A DNA stretch of 64,000 bases from NCBI RefSeq assembly GCF_043641665.1, contig NC_092180.1, forward strand, positions 13,323,891-13,387,890, given 5' to 3'. The notes below the pieces were generated by a model. It saw nothing but the letters and a program-made list of their open reading frames with translations, did no database searches and had not been told where the DNA came from. Source of the stretch: Enoplosus armatus (taxonomy: Eukaryota > Chordata > Actinopteri > Centrarchiformes > Enoplosidae). This document shows, one piece after another, positions 37,341 to 50,668 of the stretch (the first letter of the stretch is position 1; each line of letters starts with the position of its first letter). A program made the position numbers and the translations under genes.

Positions 37341-40300
37341 AGAACTACAGCCAATAGAGGTCACCGCCTAACAAAAAACATTAATATGGATCATAATAAG
37401 CTACTTGCACAGACAACCTATACACCCGCATTTTTGGGGAGGGCCGTCAGCAAACAATTGCACTCATTAAAACATTGCTCTACAATACAGCTAGTAGTCA
37501 AAATAATCATAGGGTACCACCTTCAATGCAATGAGATATGCTTCAGAAAAGCATATACAGTACTTCACTACAGAAATTGATGTAAAAGGTGCTCTGAACC
37601 CTATTTTCATTTATTTGTCTACTGCTTGGTTAAAAAGCACTGTGTGAGTGTTTTCTGTCATTGCTTTTTCTTGCTGTCCATCTTCCTGGTTGGATTCTCA
37701 GTGAAATTGCTGTACACTATAATAGACTTGGCCATTTGGGGCTCCACACAATGAATGTTGTTGTAATTCCTCCTGTCATGGGGCAATGAATGTTCCATGT
37801 TTTCTTTTTTTTTTCTTTTCCTTGTTTCCTACATGTAGACAGCAATTTACATGGAGACATTAATGTAACTGTCATGTTCTATCCAAGAGCGCTGAAGCAG
37901 AACTGCTAAAAGACAGCCAAGCCACAGCACTGATGCTCAGGGCACAAAAGATTGAGCAGCAATACAAAGTTAATGGAATTAAGTAAAGAATTCCCCCGTC
38001 AACCAAAGCAGAGACAAGAGGGGGAAAAAACATTTAAATAAGCCCCAGCTTGAAATAAATGATAAAAATAAGGAACTCAAAAGGCATTTGTGAATTTAAT
38101 GTGTGTGAGGTGGTGGATGGGCTAAAAAGGGAAAGTGAAAAAATGTAGTGTATCATTAACTGTGAAAGTGCTGCAGCATCAGCTTTTTGTATGATTTCTC
38201 TCCTTGGCTTATTGTTGTCTAAATAAGAGAACAGGCAACTATTATATCAAATAAATTGCTCGGTTAAGTGTAAGCCGTCCAACAACATTGGTAGTGCAGT
38301 CAGTTGCCATCAGGCTACTCGTAATGCTGTTATGCTGTATTTCCTGCTGAACTGTGCACTTCATCTGTGGATTACTTTATGTCTGAGAACGAGAGGTGGC
38401 AGGGGAGCTCGACAGACACAGTACAGAAACAAGGTCTTGTAGCTCTTTATTACATGTTCAAAATCTGCCTCATTTTCACCAGGGAACCTGCAAGCACAAG
38501 CCAACACTAAATGGAAGGTCAGTGTGGTTGTTTTTTTTCAACATTTTACTTCTACAGTCAACAGAAGAAATGATGGCATGCAATTAAGGTTCTGAGTTTT
38601 GGGGAGATACTGCAGACATTACTCAAAATCGCAAAAGATAAAAAAAAAGAAAAGCTTAGTAAGTGTACATGTTGATTTACATAATAATTTCAGGTATCCA
38701 CTTAGTCGTAATTGTGAATTGGTATAATCTAGAAAGGGAATATTTAATTAATAAGGCCTCAATCAGAATGATAACAGAATTACATTTTTAAGTTTAAAGA
38801 AAGTCTGTAAATTGATGGTGCACAAACTGTTATAAACATAAAAAATCTGCGATAAACCTACTGAAAAAAGGTAATTGCTCATTCATACAGTGTTTCATGG
38901 ATCTTTTATGAGTGCGCTATAAAAACAATTTAAAGATTGTCCCCAAAAGAGCAAATTACTGTCAAAAGCTTTTTCTCATTTTAAGAGTATCCTTCACCTT
39001 ATTGTCCATTTACTCATTTTCGTTCTGTTCTGAAGCCAGTTGTTACAGAAGAAGATTATGAAAAGGAAATGATCACTTATGGTTGAACTCAATTCATTCT
39101 TCTGCCCACTCATCCATCAACAACACACAACATGTCAGGCCTGTAATTCTTTTGTCATTAATAATTCATTAATGCCTTCTTCATTCATTCATAATAGTTT
39201 TTGAGGTTTGATCCTAATTGCTTGCTATGATGTGGATTTGGATCACAGCCTGTGATCAATCAAGTAATTTCTCCAAGAGACCAGTAGCCATTACTTTAGG
39301 AAGCAGTGTAAATTGTTTGGGCTTCTTTTCAAAGACAAACAATGGGGGGTTGAGTTATACTTGTGCCCTACAATACATTGAATATTAGAGCTGATATATG
39401 CTCATCACTAGAGAGGTGAAAGAACATATAACACATATGGGGAGTTTTCCTTTCAAAATAGAATGAAACAAAAATGAAACACTGAAAACAGAGATGACCA
39501 TCATAATCATGACACATTATTGCTTATTGGATGTTTGTGTTAGTAGGAAGTGTGCCACTGGTAGTTTTGCTGTCAAGGATGATGGTGACCAAGAGTTGTG
39601 CATAGTGCACTCTTGTTTTGAGTCATTTTTGTTACTTAGGTTGAAAGAAATACAAATAAATATTATGTATGGACCGAGTTTACAAGACTAGTCTCTGACC
39701 TCATCTCTTTAGCTCAGCAGGCGTCAACAAAAAACCCCTCTTCTGTACACAGTTTTCTTGTGCCTGCAGTGAAAATAGTGATGATGACATGAGACATACA
39801 CTGCAGGACACATGCATTTCCTGACAATTCAATTCACAATTCAATGGGTTTTTATCACATTTCTACATCTCCAAACTTGAATGATTAAACTTAAGTATAA
39901 TCATTCAAAACATAAAGCTAGCAACAATTGTGTGCATCATCTCTTTTCCAGCAGGCCAGGCAGACGTTAGGGCATCTAAAGCATCACATTCACCTGTAGC
40001 AGTGATAAACAGCATGCTGTGGTAGAGCACAATCAGAACTGTAGGTTTTTTTAATAAATGCAAAAGTGGTGAGAAGGGAAAAAAATACATGTTCGAGAAA
40101 AAGAAATTCTTTGAGGATAATAAAGTAAAAACAGAATTATCTGGGGACATTCATCCAATTCTGCAAAGGCTAAAAACGATGATTGCCTCTTTTCTTTTTT
40201 TTGCAGTACTATCATTATTACTGTGTGTCAACAAAATAAAATCCTACTTGCAATGCAATTTTGATCTTTTAATCTCACTTAAGCAAGCAAAACTTAAGGC

Positions 40301-41678
40301 AACCTGCAAAACGCAACACCATATTTCCAATGTTTAGTTTAGTTAGTACCTGGTTTTTGCAGCTGGCTGCATCAGACAATATACTGTAGGTTGATGACCT
40401 GGGTTAGACCCACAGCAGCTGATCTAAAGCAGAAAGTGAGATGATATTTAGAATTCACATTAAAGACACTTAAGCACTGATTACCATGACTTCTGAGAAA
40501 CAACATACACTATATTATGTTATAAAGTCCTAATTACTGATTTAGCTTTCAGTATAGATGTCACCTAGTCATTTGCATATATACACGCATTTATTATTAT
40601 TATTATAAAGTGTAAATGTTTCTCATTCTTATGTGCTCAAATTAACATGAACAGTCAAACGTGCTCTATTACTATAGGACATGCATTAAAAGAAAAGAGC
40701 AAAGAAGCCTCTATCCTCTTCCTATTTAGAGTGAGCTTCTTTGAACACATCACTTAAATGTAATTTAGTGTTTTATTTGAGATTTATTCAAAATCAACCA
40801 TGATAAACAAAGCATACTTTCTCCATGAAATCCAATAAAACTGAGTGCATGTCACAGAGCTTCTGACAGCCTTGACTTCAAAAGCATATGGTTGGAGATG
40901 AATGCAGGAGTAAGGGGGTGGAGGGCATGATTAGCAGCCCACTTGGCTTCTCTCCCGGTCGTATGTGCTGTATATACACAGCATCAGTCACCTTCCCATC
41001 ACCTAATTAACTCCTTCACCTTTACACAACAAAGTAGCATCTACTTCAAACTGCTCTGTCTGACTGATTTGACACAAATGCTTTATGGGTATTTTGGAAT
41101 GAAAGGTGATTTTGAAGATGCAACACACATTGCTAATAGCCATCAAATGCCTCAACGGCTATTTCTTCTTTAAGATGATTAAAGCTGTTGGTGGGTTTGA
41201 GAGGCTTACCTGACCCAAATGCTGGCAATTTTCTATAAAATTGTCAAGTGTGGTGTTGTGAATTGTGCACACATAAGTATACACACACACACACACTTGC
41301 TAAGCTTTGTCTTCACACTAGTGTTCAGTCTCAGCCAGCAGCAGGTAAAACTTCTGCAAATTATAGCCTGAGGGCAGCCTTTGCTGCTCAGTGTCGATGC
41401 TGTTTGATACTGTCTGCCAGGAGTTTGTGAAATTCCAAGTTTCTCTTATTGAGGTTTTTTGTCATTATTCCATTTGTACTACCTGCTTTCCACAAGCATT
41501 TACATAAAACAATGATTCTTCCTGACAAATTACATGTGCTAAAAATTCCCATTTTTTCATTTTCCAAGTTTAATACTACAGCTAATATAAAGGTATAAGC
41601 ATATTTTCTGCTGATGTAAAACAATACAACACCTTCTGTCCAGCAGAAACATATAAAAGACAAAAGCTTATAAGTATT
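37341..41678. other. Non-coding stretch with an (ATT)n run
   Basis: 4.3 kb with no ORF over 108 codons and none recognisable. A short (ATT)n lies near 40591-40606 and a (CA)8 near 41280-41296. The stretch around 39.10-39.30 kb is rich in ATTAAT cores (CATTAATAATTCATTAATGC) and could be regulatory, but this is weak. Confidence 0.5.
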
Positions 41679-41770
41679 CCAGGCACATCCAACTGGGAGG
41701 ATTATACATCCCACCTGGCCTCAGGATCACCCACGAAGAGTGAGCGAAATGGACAGATGGATGGATGGCA
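41679..41770 (+). mobile_element. 3' terminal remnant of a fish LINE (RTE/Rex-like)
   Basis: The order is GGCACATCCAACTGGGAGGA, CCACCTGGCCTCAGGATCAC, GTGAGCGAAATGGACAGATG, then a GATGGATGG tail. It matches the familiar '...GGCATGTCCAACCGGGAGGAG...CTGGCCTGGGAACGCCTCGGGATC...GAAGTGG...GGATGGATGGATGG' 3' end of abundant fish LINEs, here internally deleted. It is a short dead fragment; the exact family is uncertain. Confidence 0.6.
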
Positions 41771-43782
41771 TGCAATGCAGATTTTCTGCACCAACAAAAA
41801 CAAATACAATAAAATAAAAGTAACAAAAAATCAAACATAACATTCAATTATTGCAATTAATCATTTAACAAACCTGACAATTCATGACAGTCAGATGCAA
41901 TTTGCTCTATCAGAGGTCATCGTCCAGCAAAGCCAAAAGGAGTATTGCTCTCAGACAGCGTTAACAGCTACAGAGCTCGGCTCAGAGTATCGTGAGTCTC
42001 GGTTGTAAACATTGGTTTAAGGTCAGTACATCAGAGCACTGTGCTGACACTGAGCTGTCAGAGGGTAAGAAAGTCCATCTGTCTAGACTGTGCTGATGTT
42101 GAAAAGTTTAACAAAATATACATATACATTTATCATACATCAAAGTTTTCAGCAAACCCTGCTTTATGTCAACATGTAAATACCCATCTATGCGCTACTG
42201 CTACAGTGTCCATTTCTATAGATTAAAACATTTTGTGTGATGTAATGAGCATTGAATTAGGCATGGTTGCACACGTTTATTGATGTAGCCTATATAATTG
42301 AGAGAGAGAGAGAGAGAGAAACTGATCAGTGGTGATAATAATAAGTGGCTTTCCTACGAGTTAGGAGTTTCTAATAAAATTACTCTAATGAAATTTCTGC
42401 CTAAGGCCCCTAAAAGGTCAGTGGTGGCCCTGAGCTACATACATGATATCATGCTAACTCAGCACTGCAAAGATGCAAAGAACACTGAGGCTACAGCCTA
42501 CAGGTCTCAGGCAAAAAGTCAGCACCCAGACTACTTGATGATTCACACAAAAGACAGTAGCAGTAGCAGCATTGCTATTGTTGTTTAGTGCTAACGGTTC
42601 AAAAGAGGTGACTATATACAATACATACATACGATACACACTGAACAATTTTTATCTAATGGCAACAGCTACCTGGTAAAAGAGGTTTGTTATGTACAAT
42701 AAAAATACAGTGCCTTCTACATGAAGATTTGTATGTGTACATAGTGCATACATTACTTCTATGTGAACATGTCTGCGTGTTTTGTGTGTGTTTTGGGTAG
42801 AGGGTGGGGGGTCTGTGGGTTATGCTGGTGATCTAGAGCTGATTTCTTTCTCTAAGTGTGCAGGATCTGCTTGGCATGCTCTGCGTCTCCTTTCTCCCTG
42901 CTATAGGCTCTGCTGGCTATAGCTTGTGGCGCTCCCGGTGGAGTAAGTTCTTTCCACTAACAAAATGCAAAATACAAAATTAATAAAAACACCCTTTGAA
43001 ACTGACAAATATGCCTCGGGCAAACTATCGGCCCGCCAGCTGCTTAAAATTTAATCAGTATTTTTTCTTTATTTATTTATTTTCCACGGCCATGCTCATC
43101 TTTTTAATAACATGTTGCTGAGACTGTCTGTATACAAAGTTTTCCTCTGTCAAGAATTACACAGGGCCTGTCAGTTCATGGTCTCTCTCCCTCAGGGGGT
43201 TGCCAGAAAATAAACTAAGCATATTTATTTTATCTTGTAACCTTAGTCCTTGTCTTCTTCTAAATTGGTTTTCTCCTTGGTCCGTGTGGCTCTTCCAGTG
43301 ACCTCCATCCTGGATGGGGCTACATGAGGACATAGAGATCGACTCACACTCACGGCACTCAGATATGCTGGAATTCCCTTGCATTGTGTTCTAGCAGTGG
43401 GTGAAACGAACAGGGGTGACTAAAATGGTAGAATTGTTGATGTTGGAAAGCAACACTGAATTCCCTGATAGCTCCCCCGTACTGATATAATATTCATGCG
43501 CTCATTTATAATTTAATTATATTAACACAGGGTTTCAGTGTGAGTGATGACAGACCGCCAAACCCTCATCTATGTGTCAATCACGCTCTCAAGAATCCTA
43601 ATCTTGGCAGTAACAGAACAAAGAGATAATAGACAGAAAGCAGAAAAAAATATGAAGATACTAGCCAGCTCTCCTGCAGTATTTCTAATGTGGCAAGTCC
43701 TGAACTTATTAGTCCTGTTGAGGCCATTTATGCACGAGAGCTAATACAGAGATGAGGGTGACACACTTGAGACCCACTGAAT
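41771..43782. other. Non-coding stretch with a short (GA)n
   Basis: Contains (GA)10 at 42300-42319. ORFs are under 100 codons and unrecognised. A GC-richer patch near 42.80-43.05 kb has no gene signature. Confidence 0.5.
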
Positions 43783-44050
43783 TTTAAGGCCCTATGTGTA
43801 GATTTTATGTGTGATTTTTTCAGGGGGGGGCAGTTTGCTGTTTTAGAAAAATGAGACATATGTAGCTGTGACAATTGGTGCAGTCAATGTGTTACTTTCG
43901 CCCCATTTATGCTGTCTGTCACAATGTGGTGGTGGGGTGGTGGTGGGGGTGGGGGAATGCATTTCTGTCTGCCATGCTGCCTTTTTGCTATTACCACTAG
44001 GAGTCTCCAAAGTCAGACATTTTTAAATCCTACACAAAGGGACTTTAAAG
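43783..44050. mobile_element. MITE-like element with inverted ends and G-rich core
   Basis: The left end TTTTAAGGCCCTATGTGTAG then ATTTTA pairs, as an imperfect inverted repeat, with the right end AAATCCTACACAAAGGGAC then TTTAAA. The 'AAATCCTACACA.AGGGACTTTAAA' ending is familiar from small teleost DNA elements. The roughly 268-bp interior contains an 8-G run, a G-rich stretch (43928-43955) and a CCACTAGGAGTCTCCAAA segment. It is non-coding. Target-site duplication is not resolved. Confidence 0.6.
43928..43955 (+). repeat. G-rich tract with G-quadruplex potential
   Basis: On the + strand the tract carries GG, GG, GGGG, GG, GG, GGGGG, GGGGG blocks separated by single T. That is enough two-G or longer runs with one-base loops to satisfy common quadruplex patterns, although not four separate runs of three. 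It sits inside the MITE-like element. Confidence 0.75.
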
Positions 44051-45936
44051 TGTTTGTGGGTATAGGAACAGAAGAGGATGCTAATCTTCATTACTGCTTT
44101 TTCTCAAATTAGGCATAACTAATTTCACACAGTTTTTGAAGCTCCTTAAAGGGAAACTCACATGTGTGTTTTAAGTTTTGTGTCTTTAATTTGTTTTATA
44201 CACCAAACAAGTGATGGCCAAGTGGTGCCCTGTGTAGCAGATCCAGATTTTGTACCTGTAAAAGCTTATCTTCAGTCGCTTCACTTTACACTATGTGCAG
44301 TAATCACTGCACTCCCAGACTCTATGTGTTTTTACCTTGCACTTTGAACTGGAAGGAATAAATTAAGAAAGATTATATTCTTAACACGTGAATACAATCT
44401 GTGAAACTCTTTGGTACTGCATGTTTAATTAAGTTTCTTTTTTGCTTGAAAAGAAAAATCTCTTCACTCAAATACAAATGCAGACTTATATTTCCATCAA
44501 AAGGATAAGATTCAATTGAACATACATTTAACAAATAATATCTCTTTTCAAATCTATCGTGAAAAAAAAAAATATTTTCCAGTGTGCTTTCGTGAATTAT
44601 ACCCTGAAGGAGGCCAGTCTCCTGTTCTTACACATAAGTGAATCTGAATCTGAGATAAATTCCCTTTGGCAGGTTTTTCTCCTCTGTGTAAAAGCTTCCA
44701 GTTTTGTGCTGCTTCTTCCTTTTCTTACTTTCTTAGTTATTAATTGAGATCATGAGAGTCAACGCTTTCAGCAGAGGACTAGCTCAAGACAAGAAATGCT
44801 TGAACTTCTTTGCCATAAATATTAACAAGCAATATATTATGCATATTATTCTTTAAATACCATATAAAATGTGTTTTTGTGACTAAATCTTAATTTTGCA
44901 TATGCTTTTAAGTAATATACATTAAATAATAATTACCATTAAATTGATGGCAGAGGCAGCTTTGGTACTGTCAATCAAATTTGTGCAAACCCCCTCTGAC
45001 ACTTTCTGTCTCTCATCACTTCCAGCTGCCAAGCCATTATTGTTCACGCCAGCGTCTCAGAGTGCAGCAGAATCAGCACATACTGTACTCTCCAGCACTT
45101 TCCCATCCATACACTTACTACAGGTCATAAGGGTCATTAAATGTACTGTAGATATTTTTTAACCAAGAGAGAGGAATTAATCTGAAGGCACTGCAATATT
45201 CACCATGTTGTCACCGTGTGGAAAGGACAGGAAAGATGTTCCTTCCTGTCAGGATTGGTGAGTTGCCTAGTGTAGACGGAGTTGCAAGCAACGACTTTGA
45301 AACACTTCAAGATTCAAAAGCGTTCAAAGAATAATCCGCCTATGAAGTGATTATTTGTACACACTATAGTTAACATGACTAGGTTAAAGGTGTCACTATG
45401 CTTCAACCGAAAGTGCTTGTCGGATCGTCAAAGAGTGTCTGAAACCACCTCTGCCCACACCTTTCCAAAGTTGGTGACGGTGCTGCATCCAACATTTTGA
45501 GCAATCCAACAATCACACCCATTTCACGCAGTGATTGGCCGGCTGTGCAAAGGTGGGAGAGTACAATATGCAGGATTTCAACTTCTCTCTCAAGCTCTCT
45601 GTTTCTTTCTTCACACAGCCACTTTCATAGCTTTTTGTGTGAACAATTAAGTGCAACTCCATGAATGCCTGCGAGGAGAGACTGTCCAACAGTGTGCGCC
45701 ATTATCCCCATATGAACAATTGTTCAAATGGGACCAGAGCTGCCCCTCCCCACTCCATTCTCCTTTACTTGAACAGAGGCATGGAAGTATTTCAAGGGAC
45801 AGCGCCTTTGATGTGAGCAATTTATAAGGCTAATTATACAAACAGGATAATAACAATGGAGACTACAAGCTGCCTGTGTGTTTACCCTCCCTGTGTTTAC
45901 ATCACAGACGGGTCCTTGAGCCATACGAGAATACAA
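44051..45936. other. Non-coding stretch, nothing recognised
   Basis: Short spurious ORFs only. A GC-richer, CpG-containing segment lies at about 45.40-45.56 kb with no recognised gene or repeat. Confidence 0.5.
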
Positions 45937-45953
45937 GTGCGTGCGCGCACGCA

Positions 45954-46008
<55 letters not shown>
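45937..46008 (+). repeat. Perfectly alternating purine-pyrimidine tract: GC-rich palindrome plus (CA)n
   Basis: All 72 bases alternate purine and pyrimidine. The first 18 bases (45937-45954, GTGCGTGCGCGCACGCAC) form a perfect palindrome. GCGC steps lead into an uninterrupted (CA)n of about 25 units. Alternating GC/CA tracts are the classical Z-DNA-forming sequence. ORFs crossing it encode Cys-Val or Thr-His repeats only. Confidence 0.96.
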
Positions 46009-46619
46009 TTGTAAAAACAGCTGGGGTAATTCTCAGTTGCTCATAGTGCAGATCATAATAACAACAAACAATGAAAAATGCCTGACATCAAAGAAGGAAA
46101 TTATTATGTATTTAAAAATTCTTTAAAGTTTTAAGAAAGAGGCAAAAGATTGTTGATGCACTGACTTCCTCCTCGAGTTAATTGATAGCACGACTGGTTG
46201 AGTGCTGCATAGCTGCAGGACAATACTTGTATTATCATGTGAGCCCCTCGCCCTTGGGTAATAGATCTTGTTGTTTGCATATTTATTGTATATTTGTGTA
46301 TTCATGCCCTGCCTGTATCTTATCACCTAAATTGGCTCATGTGTCATTATTTCCTGTGTGGGTGGTTGATTGTGCTGTGGCAGTTCCAGTAACAGATCTC
46401 CTGAAAAGTCTCTTGCTTTCAGAGAGGATTCAATTTAAAAAGGGCCCGAGATAACAAGCTTCTTTTCTCTGACATTTGTTCAAAAATCGTGTACAGTGGT
46501 AGAATACAAAACCTCAGATGTTCTTCAAAAAAGTCTGGACAACGGTTGTAAATTTTTCATTTGAAACATGGGTTCTTTTTACCTGTTCAACTGAGAAAGA
46601 ATGGGTATGACTGTACGCA

Positions 46620-46770
46620 ACTACCTTTCATCATGCAGCCTAGCTATTAGGCGTGCCTTATCGCCCCATGCATTAGAAGCACATTAAATTTGGAATCACA
46701 GCACTCTTCAGGTTCAAATAATGAGCATTTAATTATTGACAGGGGATGAATATTTAACAAAGACACTGGT
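46620..46770. promoter_or_regulatory. Candidate conserved non-coding element
   Basis: A dense set of cores: CATCATGCAGCC, TTAGGCGTGCC, CCCCATGCATTAGAAG, CACATTAAATTTGG and AATGAGCATTTAATTATTGA. The region lacks ORFs and repeat character. Enhancer-like by texture only. Confidence 0.22.
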
Positions 46771-49419
46771 GGTTCACTTGGTTGGCCTCATATGGAGTAG
46801 TATTAAGGAGGACATGAGGTCCCCATGACCCAGAAACCTACCCCCCTTCTCGATGAATTTCCACCATTGCTATTAGAGTCCCTAGCATGGTTCGGTACAA
46901 GTGCAGGTCCATCCAAGCAGAAGTGCTGCTGTAAGAATGCTCTTGGTGTGCAATGTAATCCGAAAAAGCATTCTTCAAAATGTAATGATAAAAAAAGGGC
47001 TTTTAATGAAAGTGTACAGGGAAGGTACTCCATCACTTGATACAAAAGACATTACATAATTCAGCTTTTACACAATACATGAGGACATTTAAGGCCTCAC
47101 TTACCATCTTGCTGCACATTCAAACTGTTGCTGCTGTTGGTTAAGCTTGGCATTGGACTTGCTCTTCGCTACCAGTGCACTCTCCACTTGCACCAATTGC
47201 AAAACAGTCCAACTTTTAGTGATTTTGAGTAATGTCCTTCTTCTTGTTAGTACTTACATAGTACATACTCAGAAAGCAACCCTGTGTGTGATAACAGCAA
47301 ACATACAAAGAGAAACTATAATATAGGAGCTACTTGCAAATCTATTATGATCCTAAGTACTCAACAGACATTTGAGTTTATGTAACTGCTCTGACATAAT
47401 GCTCAATATCAGAGGATGTTACTTCCTTTTTACACTGAGGGGGAAAGGCTGTTGATCTGCAAGAATGTCCCTTACCATCAGTACAATTTCCATCCAAATC
47501 AATGTTGTTTGAAGTTTGATGTTAGCTTGTCTTTTTTCCTTGGCTACCGCGAGATCTAATGGATGAGTCTTGTGAACTCTGCCTTTTAACTGAATCCTGT
47601 CTGTCAAAGAGAACTGCGGCAGACCGCTTTTTACTGGACATTGTGGGATCAGATCCTCCGTACAATCAAAAAGAAGACAGACCAACAGACAGACAGATAG
47701 ATAGAGAGGAGTGGCAGGAAATAGAAATAACAAGATCTACATCCACCCTCCAGGGAATGAACCATTTAACTGTGTCAGTCACCCGTCCTTTTCTCAGCCC
47801 ACATCCCATCGATTTATCCTCCACTCTCTCTGCAGATGAGTGGCCCTTCAGATCTTATCTGTTGTGAAATACACAAAGTCTCTCCAAACTGGATGATGAC
47901 ATGAGAAAAGCCAGATGATTATATTCTTATTTTACAGTTTTTATCTTTGTCTGCCCTTATCATTGGTTCATTTCATTAAGAAGACACTGTGAACTTAAAC
48001 ATACATTTTATTTTTGCATTTATTTTAGTCTCTTACGTTGATGTACATATGTTTTTATTTGCTTATTTTTCCATGTACAGAATATAAGTAAAATGATGCA
48101 TCATTGAGGCATTAGCTACTGTAAATAATTAATTGAAATGTAATATTGACTTATACTGTATTTAAACCAATCGATTAAACTATAGACTGTGCTCCATTAC
48201 ATTGTATTATATCTCCAGACATCCTTTTGTCTGCACACATACTTATCTTAGCGCTTTAATTATTAGCAGTGTGGCTGTCCAGCTACTAATGACCAGGTGA
48301 CGAGCGGTGACCAGTCCAACACTAATACAAGCTTTGCTTACTGTGTGCAAATGAGCCGGTATTTAAAATGCCATTGCTTTTACAACAAGACTATGTGTGT
48401 AAATCAGAGACAGGGACAACCCTCTTGTATGTGCACGTCTTCACAGATCCAGCTGGGCTCTTTGTAGTGTTACTGTATATCTTCCACTCCAGATTCTGCA
48501 CTGCAGCTGACCTACGCATACTGACATCTTAATTAAATCTTTAGGATCCTGTTAAAGCCTTTTATTGGGGCAGAGACATACGGGTTTGCTCTGCAGTGAG
48601 GAAGGTCATATATGTCCTGTTGTTATACAGTAAGTAGCTGAATGGCAGAAAGCATATTGAATCAATTTTTAGCGAGCTTTGCAGTAAGCGTTCAGCTTCA
48701 GTCTCAATTTCTCAACTCTGGTGAGCTTTCCTCGACAACTCCTTTCTGGTTATGCTGTCCCTATGATGGTATAATGGTTAATTCATCCCAAACCTCACAA
48801 GTGAGCCCCCTGCAATGCTTCTGACAGCTGAGAAATGTCATTACAGGCCATAATGAAGAATGAAATCAGTTATACCATCGCCACACGCCCAAAATTTAAT
48901 TAGCACCTCTGAAGGTCAGCTTAAATGGTTTCCTCGTGATGTTTTCATGTGAGCACAATGTTTGGTTGTAAATGTATTTCCACTTTGATTTAGCATGGGG
49001 AATACAGCAAAACAAAAGAAAAGTTGTCCCTGTGAAGAAACACAGGGAAAATAAATGTAATTAGTAATAAAGTGTTAACTGTATAACTTACGAATGCCCA
49101 TCAACAAGCAGTAGCTGAACAAAAGCGACTGATAAGACATTGAGATTGAAATGAGGTGTGGAGAAAAGCCAATAAATGCCATACCTTCACACAATGTACA
49201 ATTAGAACTCATACTCTGGAGTGAGACACAGCCTAAGTGTTGCATCAATTTGCAGATCATTTAGTCTTTTCACATTCATTCGGCCTCTGATATAACAGCA
49301 AGAATCAAAGCTGGATAAAGATGAAAATAGAGCATGACAGGAAAAAAAAGTCATGCAAATGACTTTTGTTATTGCACTGTGATTTTTATTTGAATTGTAA
49401 GTGATCATTCTGCCTTTTA

Positions 49420-49580
49420 GTTACAGCTGTCAGCCCTCATTAATGTGCATTATAAATTGCATCAAAGTGCATAAGGCTGTGTGTGATTAATTTATACAGC
49501 TCTTTACGTAGGAGGAAACTGTGCAGGTGCCGAGGAGCCTAATGACTACAGCTACTCAGAGTCCTCACTTTCAACACAGT
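49420..49580. promoter_or_regulatory. Candidate conserved non-coding element
   Basis: CCTCATTAATGTGCATTATA, TGTGTGATTAATTTATAC and GAGGAGCCTAATGACTAC lie within about 130 bases. Homeodomain-like cores are mixed with moderate GC, and there is no coding potential. No alignment was possible. Confidence 0.22.
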
Positions 49581-50276
49581 ATCTTGTGTGTCAGCTCTGG
49601 CATGTGTCTGTCACATTACCACTGGTTCATAGGACCTGAGGATGAAGATTACACGCTCATACCCATCAACTAACACAGTGTCCAAAACAACTCATAAAAT
49701 CCCCTCTTTTCCATAATGACCATCAGTTATGCTCTGATTAGATTCAATAAGTGATTTTAACCTCATGTCATTTCCAATCAACATATGTAGCCACAATATG
49801 GGTGATGTATTAAGCTGGGAAATGGTCTTTTATCCTATCATTAGCACACATTTACATTGGCACTTTTTCACAGCTTTCCAATTGCCAACACAATGTGGAC
49901 ACTGTGATTATCAGTATAAAAATAATGACTTCTGAACAAGGTAAAAAAAAAATCATACATTTACTCTACCACTGGCGTTTTATTATGATTATGGGTATGT
50001 GAGTACATTTCAATTTGTCTTGTGGTATAACAGTGAGCCAACTCCTGATAAAATGCATCAGGATGAAGGGTTGAGAAATGTCTACATTTTGACATTGTAT
50101 TTGGACTTCACACAGAAATTGTGGTGTGTGATATAATTCATAATTAATATAAATATATATTTTTTAATCAAATGTTACTATTAGATAAATGATAGATACT
50201 GTTAGTGTTTCTTAGTTTTTGTTTTTCATAATATAGTTTGGAATTTCATTGGATTTGTAACATTTGAATTCTGTGT

Positions 50277-50668
50277 CGAAGTGGACACCGATATCATCCA
50301 GTCGTGTAGAGGGCAGTAAAGCCTTGGTAGCACACACTTCTTACTTGTTGAAACGTGCACAATGGAGTTCTCTTGTAAACAAAATTATGTTTACATTCAG
50401 TGTTTCTCAGAAAAAGGGGGTCTGATTTTGTTCTTTTTTATTTTCTGCATCGTTTAAAGCCCCATTTACTAGCTAGCAGTCTTCTTCTTTACTGCCTTTA
50501 TTGGAGCATTGCTACGTTTCTTTGAGCGTTACTGGCATGAACTGTCGTTCAGCGGAATAGCATAAAAGCAAAAGCATCTGCCGATATATCGTTATCAGAT
50601 TTTTTAAACTCAAATATTGAAATCAGCATCTGCCTCGAAAATCCAGTATTGGTCGGGCTATAATAGAT
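50277..50668 (+). repeat. Dispersed teleost repeat ('ATCGGTCGGGCT' type), likely hAT-class non-autonomous
   Basis: The left part has GTGGACACCGATATCATCCA and GTAGAGGGCAGTAAAGCCT. The centre has TTTATTGGAGCATTGCTACG and TTTCTTTGAGCG. The right part has CTGCCGATATATCGTTATCA, GAAATCAGCATCTGCCTC and AATCCAGTATTGGTCGGGCT. The 'CAGTATTGGTCGGGCT' terminus with 'CCGATATAT' repeats is a hallmark of an abundant percomorph element. It is non-coding; the left boundary is uncertain. Confidence 0.6.

Larger units (their letters stand above)
46009..50276. other. Non-coding stretch with conserved-element-like patches
   Basis: No supported gene. ORFs of 104 codons (-) and 102 codons (+) overlap at 47.4-47.9 kb and are unrecognised. 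A short (GACA)n(GATA)n run lies at 47686-47704. Candidate conserved patches at 46.62-46.77 kb and 49.42-49.58 kb are listed separately. Confidence 0.5.

Noticed and set aside
37188..37580. 130-codon plus-strand ORF
   Set aside because: Its first part overlaps a dispersed repeat and the rest has no recognisable domain.
41248..41430. CRISPR-like or tandem-repeat array
   Set aside because: Only a short CA run is present. No direct repeats with regular spacers occur anywhere in the window, and the genome is clearly eukaryotic.
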